A stretch of 64,000 nucleotides of DNA. Source: Taenia hydatigena (lineage: Eukaryota > Platyhelminthes > Cestoda > Cyclophyllidea > Taeniidae). Shown here piece after piece: positions 48,096 to 61,700 of this stretch (its first letter is position 1; every line of letters starts with the position of its first letter). Location of the stretch: positions 9,008,156 through 9,072,155 of the forward strand of contig JADWOT020000008.1 of NCBI GenBank assembly GCA_036345935.2, in the 5' to 3' direction. The translations under genes and the position numbers were made by a program. The notes beneath the pieces are model-generated. The model searched no databases, was not told the origin of the DNA, and worked only from the letters and a program-made list of their open reading frames with translations.

Positions 48096-51000
48096 GTCTT
48101 ATGACTTCTACTGTCTGAAATCTCATATTTTTGTTTTTCTGATTGGAATCCTGACCAAATCATATTGCATTTGAATTGGAAGAGCATTGGTAGAGCTACT
48201 TCACCATCTTTTGCGCAAAATAGACAAAACGTTTAGCTGCTTCTCCTTAATGTCTATCTTCTACAAAAACTTAAAAAGAAATCACTTTTAAGGGAGGTTT
48301 TCTTTTGCGCTCATGAACAGAGCATATATTCCTACTCTCTGGTCGAACTTGGGCTGTGCGATTAAGTGATTCCGAGGTTTCATGCTTACTGCTGCATGCA
48401 TTGCTAACCAATTAATAAACTCTGTCTGAACCCTAAAAATGTCATCGTAATCAGCAGCACCTGCACTTCAAAATTCTGTTGCTGTGCCCAATTGCCGTTT
48501 GCAGCCTTTTAACAGCATGTTGCGTTGGCGTAGGTTTGGTTTGTTTCCAAACTCGTAATGTATTCAACGGGAGAAGGTCTTTTTAGGGAGCAGAGCAGAT
48601 TCTTGAATCACTTTTAGAGATTATGATGCTGAGGGGGGAATAGGAGTTTTGATTTACTCTTTAGGAATAGAAACTGTGGATGTGTTTCATTTTCGTGCGT
48701 TTGCTTCGTTAAGGGCAAATTTTGCCTTCATTGGGGTGGTTTAAGCTAGGACTACTCATTTGGTACCTAACGCGGCGTTTATGGATGCCAACCCACAATT
48801 ACGATCACGGGGAGTAAATGTTACACTTTAATTGACTAACAAAACCCACAGGAGTCAAAGGGTCTGAGATTCAGGCATCTATCAATCGAATCGTTAGGTT
48901 CTGCAGAGCAGCTGTCAATGGAGATGCGCCACAATGCATGACTTCAAAAAAAGGGATTGATCGACTACTATACCACATTTCGATACGATAAAAACATTCG
49001 TTAAGATTTACTTTATAGACTTGCATTAAAGTGTGAAAACTATTACAGCTCCATCTTCTTTTCGCATACGTCTGTGATACATTTCCTTTCCTCAGCTGTT
49101 TCAAAGTTTAAATCTCGTTATAATGAGCAGTCACTGGGCGCGTTACCATCTTACAGATTCCACTTTATTAAAGATATGAAACATCTGTAGACGTTCGCCC
49201 TTCCCTTCTGCCATCGGATCAATGCGGTTAGGAGGACAGCCCTGTAGGTGGAGTGAGGCACTTGGTCTATTTATTTCACTAGCATACCGGCATCAACCGA
49301 TGCAGTTGAACAGGTGGATGTTCTAGTGGTTTGAAGCCATTAAGGCAGGTTCCTTTGTGAATGCGTGGTCAGATGCTCAGAGGACCTACTTTTGTCTTTG
49401 TTCTAGAGGAGCCCTTCCTCTTCTGCATGTCTCAGAGCTGTTAAAAATTTCCTTTTAAGAGGATGATAATCAATCCATGCGTATAATCAACTGTGCACTT
49501 GGACTTGTGTTAGATGAAAGATCGAAAAGTAGTATCCATTGCAATTCGCTCCATCATTTAAGATTACTCGTTGGGATACATGATCTTCTTAACTGAAAGA
49601 TTTGGCATTTGTCTGGATATTAACTGTAACATATTTTACCATTTCTGAACAAGTAGTGGGCTTGTCTTAATGCATATCATTTAAATGAAGTTGTCCAGAG
49701 TCATGTCCCTCAAATGGGAATCTCACGGTACGCATATCATTTAAACTATTCGATATTAATTTTTTTTAAAAAAGTCAAGTCGGTTGTTGCCTCTGTGGCT
49801 TTAAAATATAAGGCCACCCCCAATTCATGTGTGTACCTTAAGTGTCACTTAGGTCTTGACAGTAACATGTACTTTTGCATTAAAATAAGTGCCACGATTC
49901 ATTACTACATTGTTAGTAGGTTCGATGAACATAACAAGGAATTAAATGATTTTATTAAAATCGAATTCGGGCATCGGCTTGACGCATCACTTGCCATAGG
50001 TCTTTGATTGATTACGAGCGGTGCTAAGTTGTCGCCGGCGAACTTGACCGACAGCGCTGCTCGTTTCTACTCAAAATTCCCACCCCGAACGAAATAAATA
50101 TTTACTCCCATCGTAAAGGAACCAGCTTAAGCTTTTTTCCCCAAACAAATTACATTTGGCCAGCACGACCAGTTTCCACTGCATCACGAGTGTATCCCAG
50201 CCGCAGATTTGTTCAAAGAAGCAATCGTCTGTTGGAATCTTCATTGTATATTTACCGTTGCGCTCAGTGTAAAGTATTGGAAACTAGCCGTACGAATTAG
50301 AGAAAATAAGACTTAAGGCAGTTGTGGCTGCACAGAAGGTTCTCCTCTTCAATGTGTACGAAATACATTTGCATTTTAAAGCGCATTACCATGAATAATG
50401 TATTCGGCGCGAAATCGCAGAACTTGTGCATAAATCGTGAGAGTCACTACAGGCCAAAGCATTTCACTTTACCACCTGGGGGAAAAATGCTGCTGTGGGA
50501 AGTTTGCGATGCGTTTTTATCAACTCTTACTGACTGTGAAATATTTTTTTTGTGATGAAGTATGGCAAAGGTTGAGGCCCTTAAAAGGGTTATCAACTCC
50601 CTTGGACGCGTTGAAAGCAAATGGATACTGAGATTGTAGCACCTGTTTGAACATGCCTGGTTTGATTTTCTATTTACCTATTTATTAGCATCAATAAACA
50701 CTTCTTCAATCAGATAATGACCGTCAAGTTATAGAAATCGAAATTCAGAAGTTGCCGTTAAGAGGAATTTGAGTTGGCAAACATTGAGTGCTGCTTTCAT
50801 ATCCGTAGAAAAAGGCTCGAAAAGTCAATGAGATGTAAGTTAGTGCTATCACTTCGCTCTGTTTAGGTGTCATACATCATAACAAACGCGATCGCAGAGT
50901 TTTGGTTTCATCACGGAAGTAATATTCAGCCTTGAACCCTAAAGAGCAGAGAAATTGAAACGTACCTTTGGTAAGACCAACATGAGGCCCTTGGATCTCG

Positions 51001-51984
51001 GACTTGTGAGTTATCAGTAGCGCTTTCTTCCACGGTCTCGTTCTTGCCATTCGGCTATTGATTTAGAGTATATTACCTCAAATCAGGTGAAAATTTGCAT
51101 TTTTTTTCACTTGATGGCAAAAGTTAATCCCAAGGCAAAAATTACTTGACTATCACTTGCAGCCGTGCCAACTATGGTAAGGTAACGTTTTTCTAGCAAT
51201 AAAAAACAATTTTCAGTACGTCCACCGACTCAATGGTAAAATACATTTTTTTAAAGCAAGTAATAAATTACACAAAGTCATTCCAACCTTAGCAAGAGAC
51301 TAGACGTTACTCGCCTCCTCTGAAAAGCTCTAAAGAGGGAAATGACGTTTTCAAACCTGGTGATGCAGGGAACAAAAAAAAAGCATGAAATATGCGTCTT
51401 TAACAACCAAGTTATAACATTAATGCTTAGCATTTGTGGAATTTGAACTAAATTCTTATTCTCAACTTTGATACCATGTGGTATCGCAGCCACTCTTCAG
51501 CATTTATGGACGTGGATTTTTGGGATTTAAGAGTGTTTTGCTTCAATGAATTATTTGCGGGAAACCAGTTTGAAAAGACTAATCATGTTGAAATTGGGAC
51601 TGCAGAATATGTTACAACAAACGAGAATTAGCTGAGACATTTATTTTCACTATATTGCCTGCTGTTGCGATGATTCTTGCCCTGTGGAGATGGTGGGAAC
51701 AGGAGTTAAGGGTAGGATGAGGACTGGTAACTTACCTATACAATTAAATCGAGTTGGAAACACAAGATATCAAAATCGAGAAGGTTGGTAGCATTGGCTA
51801 CAGTTAGGCTATCTAATGGTCAAGTTAATTTCAATGAGAAGGCGCATTGTGCGTTGCAGGAATCTTACCAACCGCTATTTTGTGTCGAGTTGAGAATCAT
51901 TCCTACTTTTTGAGCATCACACTAATCCTTTTTCTCAATGCGTGGTAAGCCACTGGAGGCGAGTTACCATAGCCGTGTTTATTT

Positions 51985-52039
51985 CAATGACCGAGTGCTC
52001 GTACTCTGATGCTAGACACCTACTGAAACTACGCTATGC
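51985..52039 (+). repeat. fragment shared with the flank of the right inverted-repeat arm
   Basis: GTGCTCGTACTCTGATGCTA GACACCTACTGAAACTACGC is nearly the same as sequence at 54587-54640 in the same orientation, so a second interspersed repeat is present here, directly joined to an LTR remnant. Confidence 0.7.
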
Positions 52040-52211
52040 TCTGCCTTCGGCAAAAGAAGGCAGAATGCTAGGGTAGAATCTATATATATTCACCGGACAG
52101 AAGGAAAAAGGCTGCTGGCATGGCCCGGAAGCCAGCCCACGCAGCTAGGGCAATACGTCCACTCCTGTCACCTTGACCGAAACCGGTAGTTCCAACAAAC
52201 AAAGTACTACA
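52040..52211 (-). mobile_element. TRIM LTR remnant, one end replaced
   Basis: From CAAAAGAAGGCAGAATGCTA through GCTGCTGGCATGGCCCGGAA to CAAACAAAGTACTACA it follows the LTR consensus closely. The first ~25 bases of the LTR (TGTAGCGTCCCG end) are missing and replaced by the repeat fragment at 51985-52039. No 5-bp duplication flanks it. Confidence 0.8.
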
Positions 52212-54579
52212 ATGAGCATCGCGTTTTTAGATATTTACCTAAATTACTGGCTTCACGCCGAATTCGCAACAACTTGGTTAAAGGGTGCCTTCATTTTGTT
52301 GGAATCCAATTCAGTGTGCTGACCAGTCATAATGCCAAAAACGACACTTGTACAAGACTTTTCTTCGACGATCCTCCATAGACTTTACCACCCGCATCGT
52401 ATGCCTATCTTCTGCAGCAATTCGGTGTTTCATGCAAGTGGTGGAATTAGGATTTTTGTGGTTCTAGAATGCTTTTGCCTGCAGGCGCCGCCATCGTCGA
52501 ACTCAAGTCATTGTGAGCAGATTTCTCTTTAACATGAGCAGATCATTTAGCCAGATTAAAAAATCATCATAGAAAGTGAAGTAAGTGTCAACTAGATTTG
52601 GGGTTGGCAAAACCCTATTCAACCATTCAATCTGTAATAGAAATTTTACTCTTTATTTCTGCAACTCCTTAATAAATGCGCATGCAAAAACCAAGGGATT
52701 AAGACCGAAAATTACCCGAAGTTGTCTGCGCATTTCATCTTGTGCTGTCTTAAATGACTTCGAAGGCCTTTTTTAAAGGTAGTTATTTTGATCTGAGCGT
52801 GAAAGAGGCCTGAAAACAGAATAAATGAGATAATTTCTTTACGAGCACTGAATGGTGAGGACCATACGTTTGAACACATCTACTTCAAACCAATAGTGAC
52901 GTCAGCTTCCGTTAGATACCCGTCGTTTCATCCAGGTGCAACTCAATTCAACCTTACATCGCCTTGACAATGGAGAGTTCTAGTCCCGTCCTAATGAAGT
53001 TGTCTTTAAAGTTTACAGATGCCTTACTGGTAATGTATCAGTAGAACCTTTGCCGCGACCACTTCGCACCGCTAACCCAAGTGACGTATCAAGCACCAAA
53101 ATCGAGGGGGCTTTATAAAGATTTTTTCCTTTTATGCATAAATGTTATTTTGAGCACAAGACATGCTATTATAGTCTTTCATCCACACTTCTAGCAAAGC
53201 GTTTTTTTGTTCTGCAATAACGAACACTGGAGGCGCATAGGGAAATAATACTTCAATCCTATCAATTTAAGCGATGTATTTGCCTGTTTCAAAACAGCAT
53301 GTGATAGTGTTAAGTTTGTTTAAACGTGGTACTTTTAGCGACGCTTGAGGGCACTTCTCAACGTGATACATCCTTCAGCCGTGGCAACATTGCAAACAGG
53401 GGATGACAGGAACTACATTGCCATTAAAATAAAACTCCTAGATTTGTCAATGTTAACAGTGCAAATGAGTGATTGTCTCAGCTTTTGGCACTTCATGATG
53501 TTGTAATCCTTGTTTGCGGTTCATCAGGGCTTGATAGAAAGATTCCTTGCAAAGGCTTCTCGAGCAAATCTTCTCAAAATAAAAGTATCAATCGTAAACT
53601 GTCGACATTGTTGAAGCTCTACCTTTTCATTGCACCAGTTGAATGCGGTGGAAGTAAAAGTGATCAACTGATCTATTTATTACAAGTGGAATTTTAACAA
53701 AAGGCCTCAGATGCATAGTTCATTCACTTGGCTTATCTATTGCGTTTGCATGCTCGAAAAGGTTTTATGACCAAAGCCTCATAACTGTAGATGGAGTGAC
53801 TAAAAATTTCTTCGGACTGCTTAGCTAACGGGCTGCTCACTTTGGGACAAAGATATTCCCGAAATAGACGCAGATCACCAGAGAAAACAACTATTTTGTC
53901 ACCAGCCTTTTGGGGATGAATAATGAGCTCACGTGTGCTGTGTACGAGAAAATACATGATCATCAAATAGCGATTTAAAAGCTTTTAAACTCTTACCATG
54001 TCGGAGAGGTTGAATGAAACCTCATTTTTGAGTGTCGATTTTTAAAAGCCTTCAGTGCCGTGCAGTAGAAATGGCTGAAAGCCTCAAAAGCCTCGCAAGA
54101 TGCAGCTTAACGCCATTAAGAAAATCACATCTCAAAGGAAGGGAGTTGATTTTAGTAATTAATAACATTCAGTTTTGGGAAAAAAAAAGAACTATAATCC
54201 AATTCATTCATAAGAAAATATGAAGTTACCAATGGCAATGAAAGTAATTCACTAAAGACAAAGTCTTCTGCTAGTGGTGATGGTAATGCAACTGAGAAAT
54301 TCCATACTTTAAAATAATTTTAAATTTCCTCTGTTCTTAATGAATTGGTATTACTTGTAGACAATTTTATTAAAATGCATATGGAATTAACTTCCATAGC
54401 AATGCCTGAATTGTAACTTTAGTTTTTTTTACGTGTTGTTCTGCAATAGTTTCGATTTCATATTAGAATTCACCGGCAACTTTACTTGTATATTAACTTG
54501 TCCCTTAGAAATTTTTCAGATTTATTTCCCACCACTTAACAGTCACAAAGTTGAGACAATTCTGACGTTTATTTTCCAT

Positions 54580-54685
54580 TAACAAAAGTGCTCGCACTCC
54601 AATGCTAGACGCCTACTGAAACTATGCCATGCTCTCCCTTCCACACTTCTTCGCCCACATTGAGGGACAATCTGCCCTAAGCAAT
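54580..54685 (-). repeat. extension of the right repeat arm lacking in the left arm
   Basis: Directly next to the right arm, this stretch (including GCTAGACGCCTACTGAAACT) has no counterpart beside the left arm but matches 51985-52039. The left arm is therefore a truncated copy or the right one carries an adjoining repeat. Confidence 0.6.
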
Positions 54686-55442
54686 GCACCCATGTGTATC
54701 CTACACCTCCAGTGTCTTTTCTTTCACCTCCGTCCAGTGACCACCCGACGACACCTCTCTGCAACCAGCGCATGTGTGTGTGCACTGGCAGTAGTAGCAA
54801 TGGTGGTGACGCGATCAACTGCGAAGTGGTCATTGCATTGCGACGCGCGAAATGCGCACCTGAACGCCTCGTCGGGGTGCTGGCTAAGTGGAGGACGGAG
54901 GGGAGGGGGGAAGGGGAGGCGAGGGGGAGGAGGTGGAGGGGAGGGAAGGGAAGGGAAGGGAAGGTGGTGGAGGAATGTGAGTAGGTGAGCACGTTGGTGC
55001 GTGAAATGGGAGGCACTCCTGCTCCTCCTCCTCCTCCTCCTCCTCCTCCTCCTCCTGCTCCTGCTTCTCCTCCTGGCTAACAATTTGTGGTATGCAGTGG
55101 ACGTCCATCGCACCATTATCGCGGAACGATCACGTCGAAAGCTGCGCAGTTGTGCACTCGTATACGCATGTGCATGTGTACCAGTGGTGAAGTTTTGGTG
55201 GTGGTGGTGGTGGTGGTGGTGGTGGCGGTGATGATGGGGGAGGGAGAGGAGGGGCAAATTTCACTTTGGCGCCTTCCATTGTACGAGCCCACACTCACTG
55301 CTGCGGTAGTGGTAGCGCGAGTAATTACGCATTTTACCTGGACACTCGCGATACCATCACACGCACACACACTCACAGGGAGAGAATGGGAGTAGGAGTA
55401 AGAATGGAAATGAGTTGGCCCATCTTCGATGCTCCTCCCTTG
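54686..55442 (-). repeat. right arm of the ~0.75-kb inverted repeat
   Basis: Reverse complement of 46581-47315, longer by about 22 bp because of expanded GGA/CTC and CCA/GGT triplet runs (55020-55066 and 55197-55229). Opposite-strand low-complexity frames of up to 177 codons (Arg/Ser, Pro/Ser, Leu or Trp runs) follow from these triplets and are not taken as genes. Confidence 0.92.
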
Positions 55443-57370
55443 CCATTGTAGTTTAAATGTAACGAGAATAGGACTTGTGATTTGAAGCTCCTCCACAGGA
55501 CTTAAGTATGTATTTCATGACGATACACACAAAGACTTTTTGTAAATGCATCAGTAGATCTTGATAACGACTCTTAATATAACTTTAGTTTCAACCTAGG
55601 TAGCTACTCGCTGATGAAATTTTGTATGTAGCTATTAAGTCTACTGATTTCTTCCCCATTACACTACAATAGTCTTGATACTGATATCACTAAACTCCTA
55701 ACAGAAGGTCTTTAAATAAAGGCCCATCTAGTTTGCCCATCTTGACGCAGTCAGATGTATCAAAGTGCTACCCCAGCAAGATGTTATGCCACTATGAGTA
55801 ATCCAAAACCTCCTGTCGTTTTTACCGAGATGTGTAGAGGTTTTAGTAACTCACTCTCAATCTCGATTGGTCACTAAGAAACGCTACCTTCGTTCAATCC
55901 CTGACAACGTTTGAATACTCAAGATGAATGACGGTAAATCAATTTTTTCTCATTAAATAACCAAGAAGAATGTAGATGACTGAATGAATTGCATATTTTA
56001 AGCGATCCACTTTAGTTTAAATCAATTTGCCGGAAGGAACTTATTAAAAAGATGCAAAGCAATAAAATTACAGGATGCGTTAAAATGCGACAACTGCATC
56101 GCGACTCTAGGGCACCTTCAAAGGGCCATTTAAAAATACACTCTTTTATAGTCTAGTCTAGCATTGTGATTTTCATCCTCTCTTTGCCAGACTGAGGTAT
56201 CAGGGAACTCATTAGGTCTTGCTTTTCGAGTACGTCATTCTTTAAGAAGCGAGCAACACAATTCAGCAGGACCTCTCCAGCTTTCAGTTACTTCCACACA
56301 AAAAAAATTTTCTCGTATAGCTGCCGGTGTCACGTCCGAATTTCAGTGCGAGTATAAACTTTGAAAGACTGGTCCTGATGTTATTTTGTTGTTTTAAAGT
56401 GTATCAGCACACAACAACTGTCCACGATTCTCTCTATCTAAGTGTGACAGCTCTACAAATTTTCTCTTTCATTGTTTTTTGAAGGTGATTTTGACATGCT
56501 CGAAAACCGCTGTGACACATTCTATGGACAGTGACAGCCTAGCACAGCTGGTGTGAGCAACATTTTCCCACTGTCAAAATCAAATAAAATGTCGGTTGAC
56601 TGTTTTGCGACGTTTGCTAACTTCATGGTTCACGCTTTGACGTCTTGCTTCATTTTGTCAGCGCTATCAAACACACTAAACTCTATCAAGACACTACTAT
56701 AGTTCCTTGAGGTACAACTAATCATGTGTGTGCTATGTTGTCTTGAGGAGGGAAAAGAGTTACGTCTGGCTTTTTCGCTTATTGTTTTGGCAGCAAAAGA
56801 ACGTCAGTAGTCAAAATGTTAATTAACAAGTGTCTAAAATGTGCAGTTTTTTGTTTCATAGCCTGAAGATTCTGCAGAACAGTCACCGCCTGAACCTAAG
56901 AGTTGTCATAAAGCTGTAATCCAGAGGGCATATTAGGCAATTTCGTTTAAGCAACTTCAAAATATAATTTTGAGATTTGGAAAGAAGGTATCATAAAAAT
57001 AGGAATCGATTGGCATATTTTTACTAATTAATTAATTATGTTCTTACAAGTTTTTTCTGTCGTTAATGCTTCTTGAAGAAATCGACCGTAGAAGATCCTA
57101 TTTTCCAATTTCAGTCTTGGTAGCGTAGTGAGATAAAAAGAGATGCCAAGGTGGTGCGCGTTTTGCCTTTTTATGACCTCCTTTCGGCTCTATTACAGCT
57201 GAAGTGAAGTCCTTTGTAAGTTAATACAATTGTGTTACGCCATATCGTTATTTCTGGTTCTCTTTATACTGTGAGTATGAAAATCTAACTTCTCGGCCAA
57301 AATGAATTAACTTACGTGTTTAGCTACGCGACCGGCATAGAAGCTTGCCAAAGTCGCCCAGTTAAACATT
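55443..57370. other. intergenic, nothing recognised
   Basis: AT-rich; no open frame, repeat or RNA gene identified. Confidence 0.4.
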
Positions 57371-58035
57371 TTGCGACATTGCATGATGAACAGTTTACAA
57401 CTTGAACATTTTGGTAACTTGTGCGGTACCACCGTCCCTACTTATTTGGGGCAGATGAGCAATCACTCAAGGGGCATAATTAGGGTGGTGGGAGAATGGA
57501 CCAACCCTTTGGACAGTAGGAATCGACCGGCAGATGTCACTCCACCCAGTGTGGGTAGCATGGTGCTTAAGTGTTGCCGTTCTTTTAACACCCCCATCAA
57601 TTAAACCTCACAATAAACTCGGCGATAAGATCAACGTACGCGAACGTGTTCCCGCTTACCATAGTGAGAGCTGTCACCGAGTCGCCCCACCTTAAAAATG
57701 GGCCACAGGGGTATCGGTGAGGTATGCCTACTACCTTCCACTCATCTCCCACCTCCCCTGTCTTCGTTGGAAGCCTGTCAGTGGCGCCAAGTCCAATCAA
57801 CACGCCTCATTTGTGCTGGTCCATCCTGTGCTCATGCATCTGTGCGCAAGTGCAAGGAGGACCGGAGGGAGGGAGCTGTGCGATTAATTGCTCAGCGTCC
57901 ACGCCTCGAAGTGCTTGCTTACTGCCTTTTCGTCGACTATCTGACCCCAATCTACGACGGTTCCCAACGTTGTCAAAACGGTGGGGACTGATAACGAGCT
58001 TTCCTTTAAAAGTAAAACTCGTAATTTTCACGTAA
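57371..58035. other. small island of unassigned open frames
   Basis: Plus 57371-57604 (77 codons) and 57698-57991 (97 codons), minus 57803-57597 (DEWKVVGIPHRYPCGPFLRW) and 58031-57807. The composition is less AT-rich than the flanks. Overlapping frames on both strands, no recognised family and no clear splice sites: possible exon, pseudogene or repeat. Confidence 0.2.
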
Positions 58036-58390
58036 ACTTACAAAAGAAGATAATGGTTAATTCAGATTTTGTTCTGACCTTACTAATTTTAAAGTTATAG
58101 TTAATTAGAAATGTGTTTTTTTGTTTAATAAACAGTATTAACAGATTAACAAATAATCGGTGACGGGATACACTTTGCGGTGAACGGCTAGACGATAGGA
58201 ATGGCTGAGGTGTAGAATGGGGACAACTTTTGACAACATTGGCTATTTGGGAATCAATGTCTTATTTACTGAAATTTCTTTGGGTGCTTATATCAAGCCA
58301 GTTAGTTTTCCCGCCACCAGAATCAACTTCTCAAGCGGGTATAGTAAAATTATTTAAGTCAAAACTTTGTTTGTTAACCGATAATGTCTA

Positions 58391-58740
58391 GTGGACTGTC
58401 CTTACCTGTCCATCTTATCAAAGTCCTGCACTTCCGTTGAGTGCACATCTGAGGGAGGTCTTGAGATGTGTCACTTGCTTCCTGTTTGCTGCATGCGTGA
58501 GTTTATGTGGCTCTTCTGGTACCTTGGGGACAGGAGGTCTTATGCTGATCCAATCCTCCCTCCACTCCACCTCACCCCACACCAGTGCCACCCACGGCCC
58601 ATTCATCCATTTAAGAAAGCACTTCCGTTTCCATACATAAACGCGCACACTCCGTCCACCGTAGAATAAACAAAAGGAAATCTCTCCCACCCTCACCTCG
58701 CTGCAATGAACTTCTAGCAGCTCCAAGAAGAGGCGTCAAT
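58391..58740. other. second small island of unassigned open frames
   Basis: A minus frame of 102 codons (58726-58418, with ISFCLFYGGRSVRVYVWKRK) overlaps a plus frame of 92 codons. The plus strand carries CTCC/CACC-rich stretches like those in the inverted repeat. No family recognised. Confidence 0.2.
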
Positions 58741-61700
58741 GCAAAAACCCCCACTGATTTCTCTCAAGTTCAATGCGATCTCTGAATCACACTCAATTTT
58801 TCAGCTGCAAACTAGGGACAGTAAATTGTATTTACCGACTCGAAAATTAATTTCAACTTACCGACAGTCTCTCAGGCATTTACAAGAAACAACGTTACTT
58901 TTCTGCTTTCCTTAGTTCACCAAATTTACAAAACTTATCGCGAGATACCTGAATGTAGTAAACATCTCCTTACAGCAGATACTTCAGTCGAGCAGATTCG
59001 AGAGAGAGAAAAGTTTGTCAAAACAGTTTCACTCTAGTTGTTAATCCCGACTACTAATTAGCTCCCACCCAAAAGATCACAACAGCTCCGCAACGGTACT
59101 CATACCCCGAGCATCGCCCTTCAGTCAGGTGACTCAATGGATCCATTCAAAACAGTGCATTCAAAAGGGCTAATGTAATGCCACACCATCAGCACATTAT
59201 GCAGACAAAAATTAAGACACCATTTTAGTTCAGGCAGCGCCATCCTCAGAAGCACCAAAGAGTAAATGGGTAGCCACTAAACTCAGTGCCAATTGAAGAT
59301 TTTCAGTTGAGAGGTTCGAGTTGAGTTGTGTAGTAAAATAGTTTGTGTTCTTGATGGAGGAATTTACAATTAAGTGAACTTGTTGCATTCCCTCCACAAT
59401 GAGTCTCACGCAATTAGTCAAACCAGATAATATCTTTACAAAAATGTAAATTGTTCCTACACCTTTGTTTTAGTCGGCTGTGGCTGGCTGAACGCCTTGA
59501 GTTCATTCGCCAATCTGTTGAAATTCAATTGATTAGGCAACTTAATAATGTATAAAATTAGCATTTACTTAATCTTCATTTCAGTCTGATCGGTAAATAG
59601 GCACTTTTGAATGATATTTGCATCAGAGCTTTCCCCGATTTCGGAGTATAACGGAACAATGGTCACCTTTACTGCTGTTTGTATGCCTGTACTCTATACT
59701 TAAATCCTACTTTGATAATGCAGTGATAGGCAGCTTGAAAAGTCTGTTGTTAAAGCTGTACTCTATGTACTGCACTGCCTACATGGGATATGTAACCCAA
59801 AGTCTGTGGTTAACAGACTTGAAGCCTTTACACACAAGATGTACGCCTCGATTCCACTTGAAAATCCGAACGAAATTTGATCCTCATTAACGTGTATTTG
59901 ATGTGCCTGCTCCTTAATCTTGCAATAAAAAATAATGGGAGGTCGAGTTGCAAAGTCAAACTTTGGTATGGAATCGTCGCAAATGAGGCGTAGATTTGAA
60001 TTTCATCGAAATGTGACTGGCTTGGTCTTGTTGGGAAACCGCCCAGTGGGTAGGCGATATTTTGGCTTCCGCTGCAAAAACATTGACGCCAGTAACACTG
60101 GTGGGGCGCAATTAAGCTATTGTCAAGGCGTTGCGTTAATTGTTATTTGCGGTGTGCTCACCAACGCACACACAAGCAGCCCACAGACTGTGTGTGCGTG
60201 AGCAAGCACGCAGTTTTCCCACAGGGCGTGAGGGAGAGAGAGAACAAGCCGACAGGCACAATAGGGAGCGCTTCCGTTCTCTCGGGTGCTTCACCCTCCC
60301 ATTCCAGTGGGATAAAATTGGAGCTTCCGTTCTCTGCTTCACCACTACTCATCTCCCTTTGTGGCAGAGCTTTTCATCTCCACGAGTGAACTCGGACGAA
60401 TGGATGCATTTGTGGATCACCAATAAACTTCCTCGAGGCTCCTCAAACTTTCAGCTTTCTACTGTCAGCAGTCAAGTTGCATACATAATTTTACTACGAG
60501 GTCTTTGTCAGATGTGAGAGGAATTATTTCAAGTGTCATTTTACTCACCTACATTGAGTAAATGAGGTAAAAGTTCTACTTTTTTGTCAAATTTTTGTCT
60601 GATTTTTTCTGGAAATGGAAAATAAAGTCAACAAACATTACTATGCTGTTTTCTTTTCATTTCCCCTCTTTTTCCTCGAATGGGCAAGCTGAGAGAGGGG
60701 TTTAACACTAAAATTCATTTCTTATTCTACTTCACCTACAACCTATAACCCACTACTTGTCACTTCCTAGATCAAATTTGGCTAACACCCATAGCTCCTT
60801 TTCAAGCCGCACATACCTTCAAATAATTAAGCTTGAAAAATACTTCCAAGATTCGAGGAGGTGGCATTACGGTCCTATCAGGAAGGCATTCTGATTAAAA
60901 ATACGACAGGTTTTTCACGACGGATCAACTATTTTACAGCCTTTTGACAAATGATATTACGAAAGCCAAGCACAAAAATGTCAAGATCCTAAATGCAGGG
61001 GATTGATTCTGGACCTTCATTCTGTAACTTAGTTCCAAGTTATGGCTAAAGCTGTATGCCTGTGACCATAGGCATAACATTTACCCTTCCAAACCCCTGG
61101 GCCCTCCGTGTTACTGACCGTGTTACTGAGGTTATCTTTAAACTGCAGCGTCTTATTGTCTTCAGGGACTTTGGGGGTGCAGCCTACCTTAAACAAACAA
61201 GCAAACGAAAAGCATTCGCAATAGTTAAAAATGCGATCACAATCGTATAAACTTTTTTCACTTGCATCGCTATCAAAAAATTAAATAAATTTGTAGGTAG
61301 ACCATGCTAGGAGTAAACATCCAACCGTAGGTTTTGAAGGTGATGACCTTAGCCATTATTTACCTTGAACCTCATTAATTGTAGGAATAGTAATTCGAAA
61401 CTCTCCATCTCAAGTGTGGCTATCCTAGTTGGCGAACGACGGTTAATGTGGTTTTGCTAACGTTTATACTAAATATGCTTCCTTTATGGTTAGCTCTGGG
61501 CTAATTTTAAAAACTAACTTGCGAATGCTGTCTTTATGAATAACAAGTCATTTTTCACAATGCTTTGATATCCCAAGCCTGTTGTGACTCTCACACTCTT
61601 GTGGGATAAAATGCGTGCTTCCGTTGTCTCCTTTGTGTGTGCGTTTCGCCTCTTTCGCTTGAGGGCTAGCCAACTGATTGTGACTGTGATCACGGTTAAC

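Larger units (their letters stand above)
47316..54685. other. 7.4-kb spacer between inverted-repeat arms
   Basis: Mostly AT-rich. It contains a possible plus-strand exon at 47955-48095, overlapping frames at 47422-47675 on both strands, and a TRIM LTR remnant at 52040-52211. The other frames (for example 49714-50007 plus, 53966-53733 minus) are not recognised and may be chance. Confidence 0.4.

Noticed and set aside
54724..55257. 177-codon Arg/Ser/Pro-rich frame in the right repeat arm (and its 173-codon copy at 46756-47277)
   Set aside because: The frame is built from triplet and pyrimidine repeats, is open in several frames on both strands, and differs between arms only by triplet number. 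It shows no protein signature.
61061..61210. Possible decayed LTR near AAACAAACAAGC
   Set aside because: Only the A/C-rich end is similar; the LTR core was not found.
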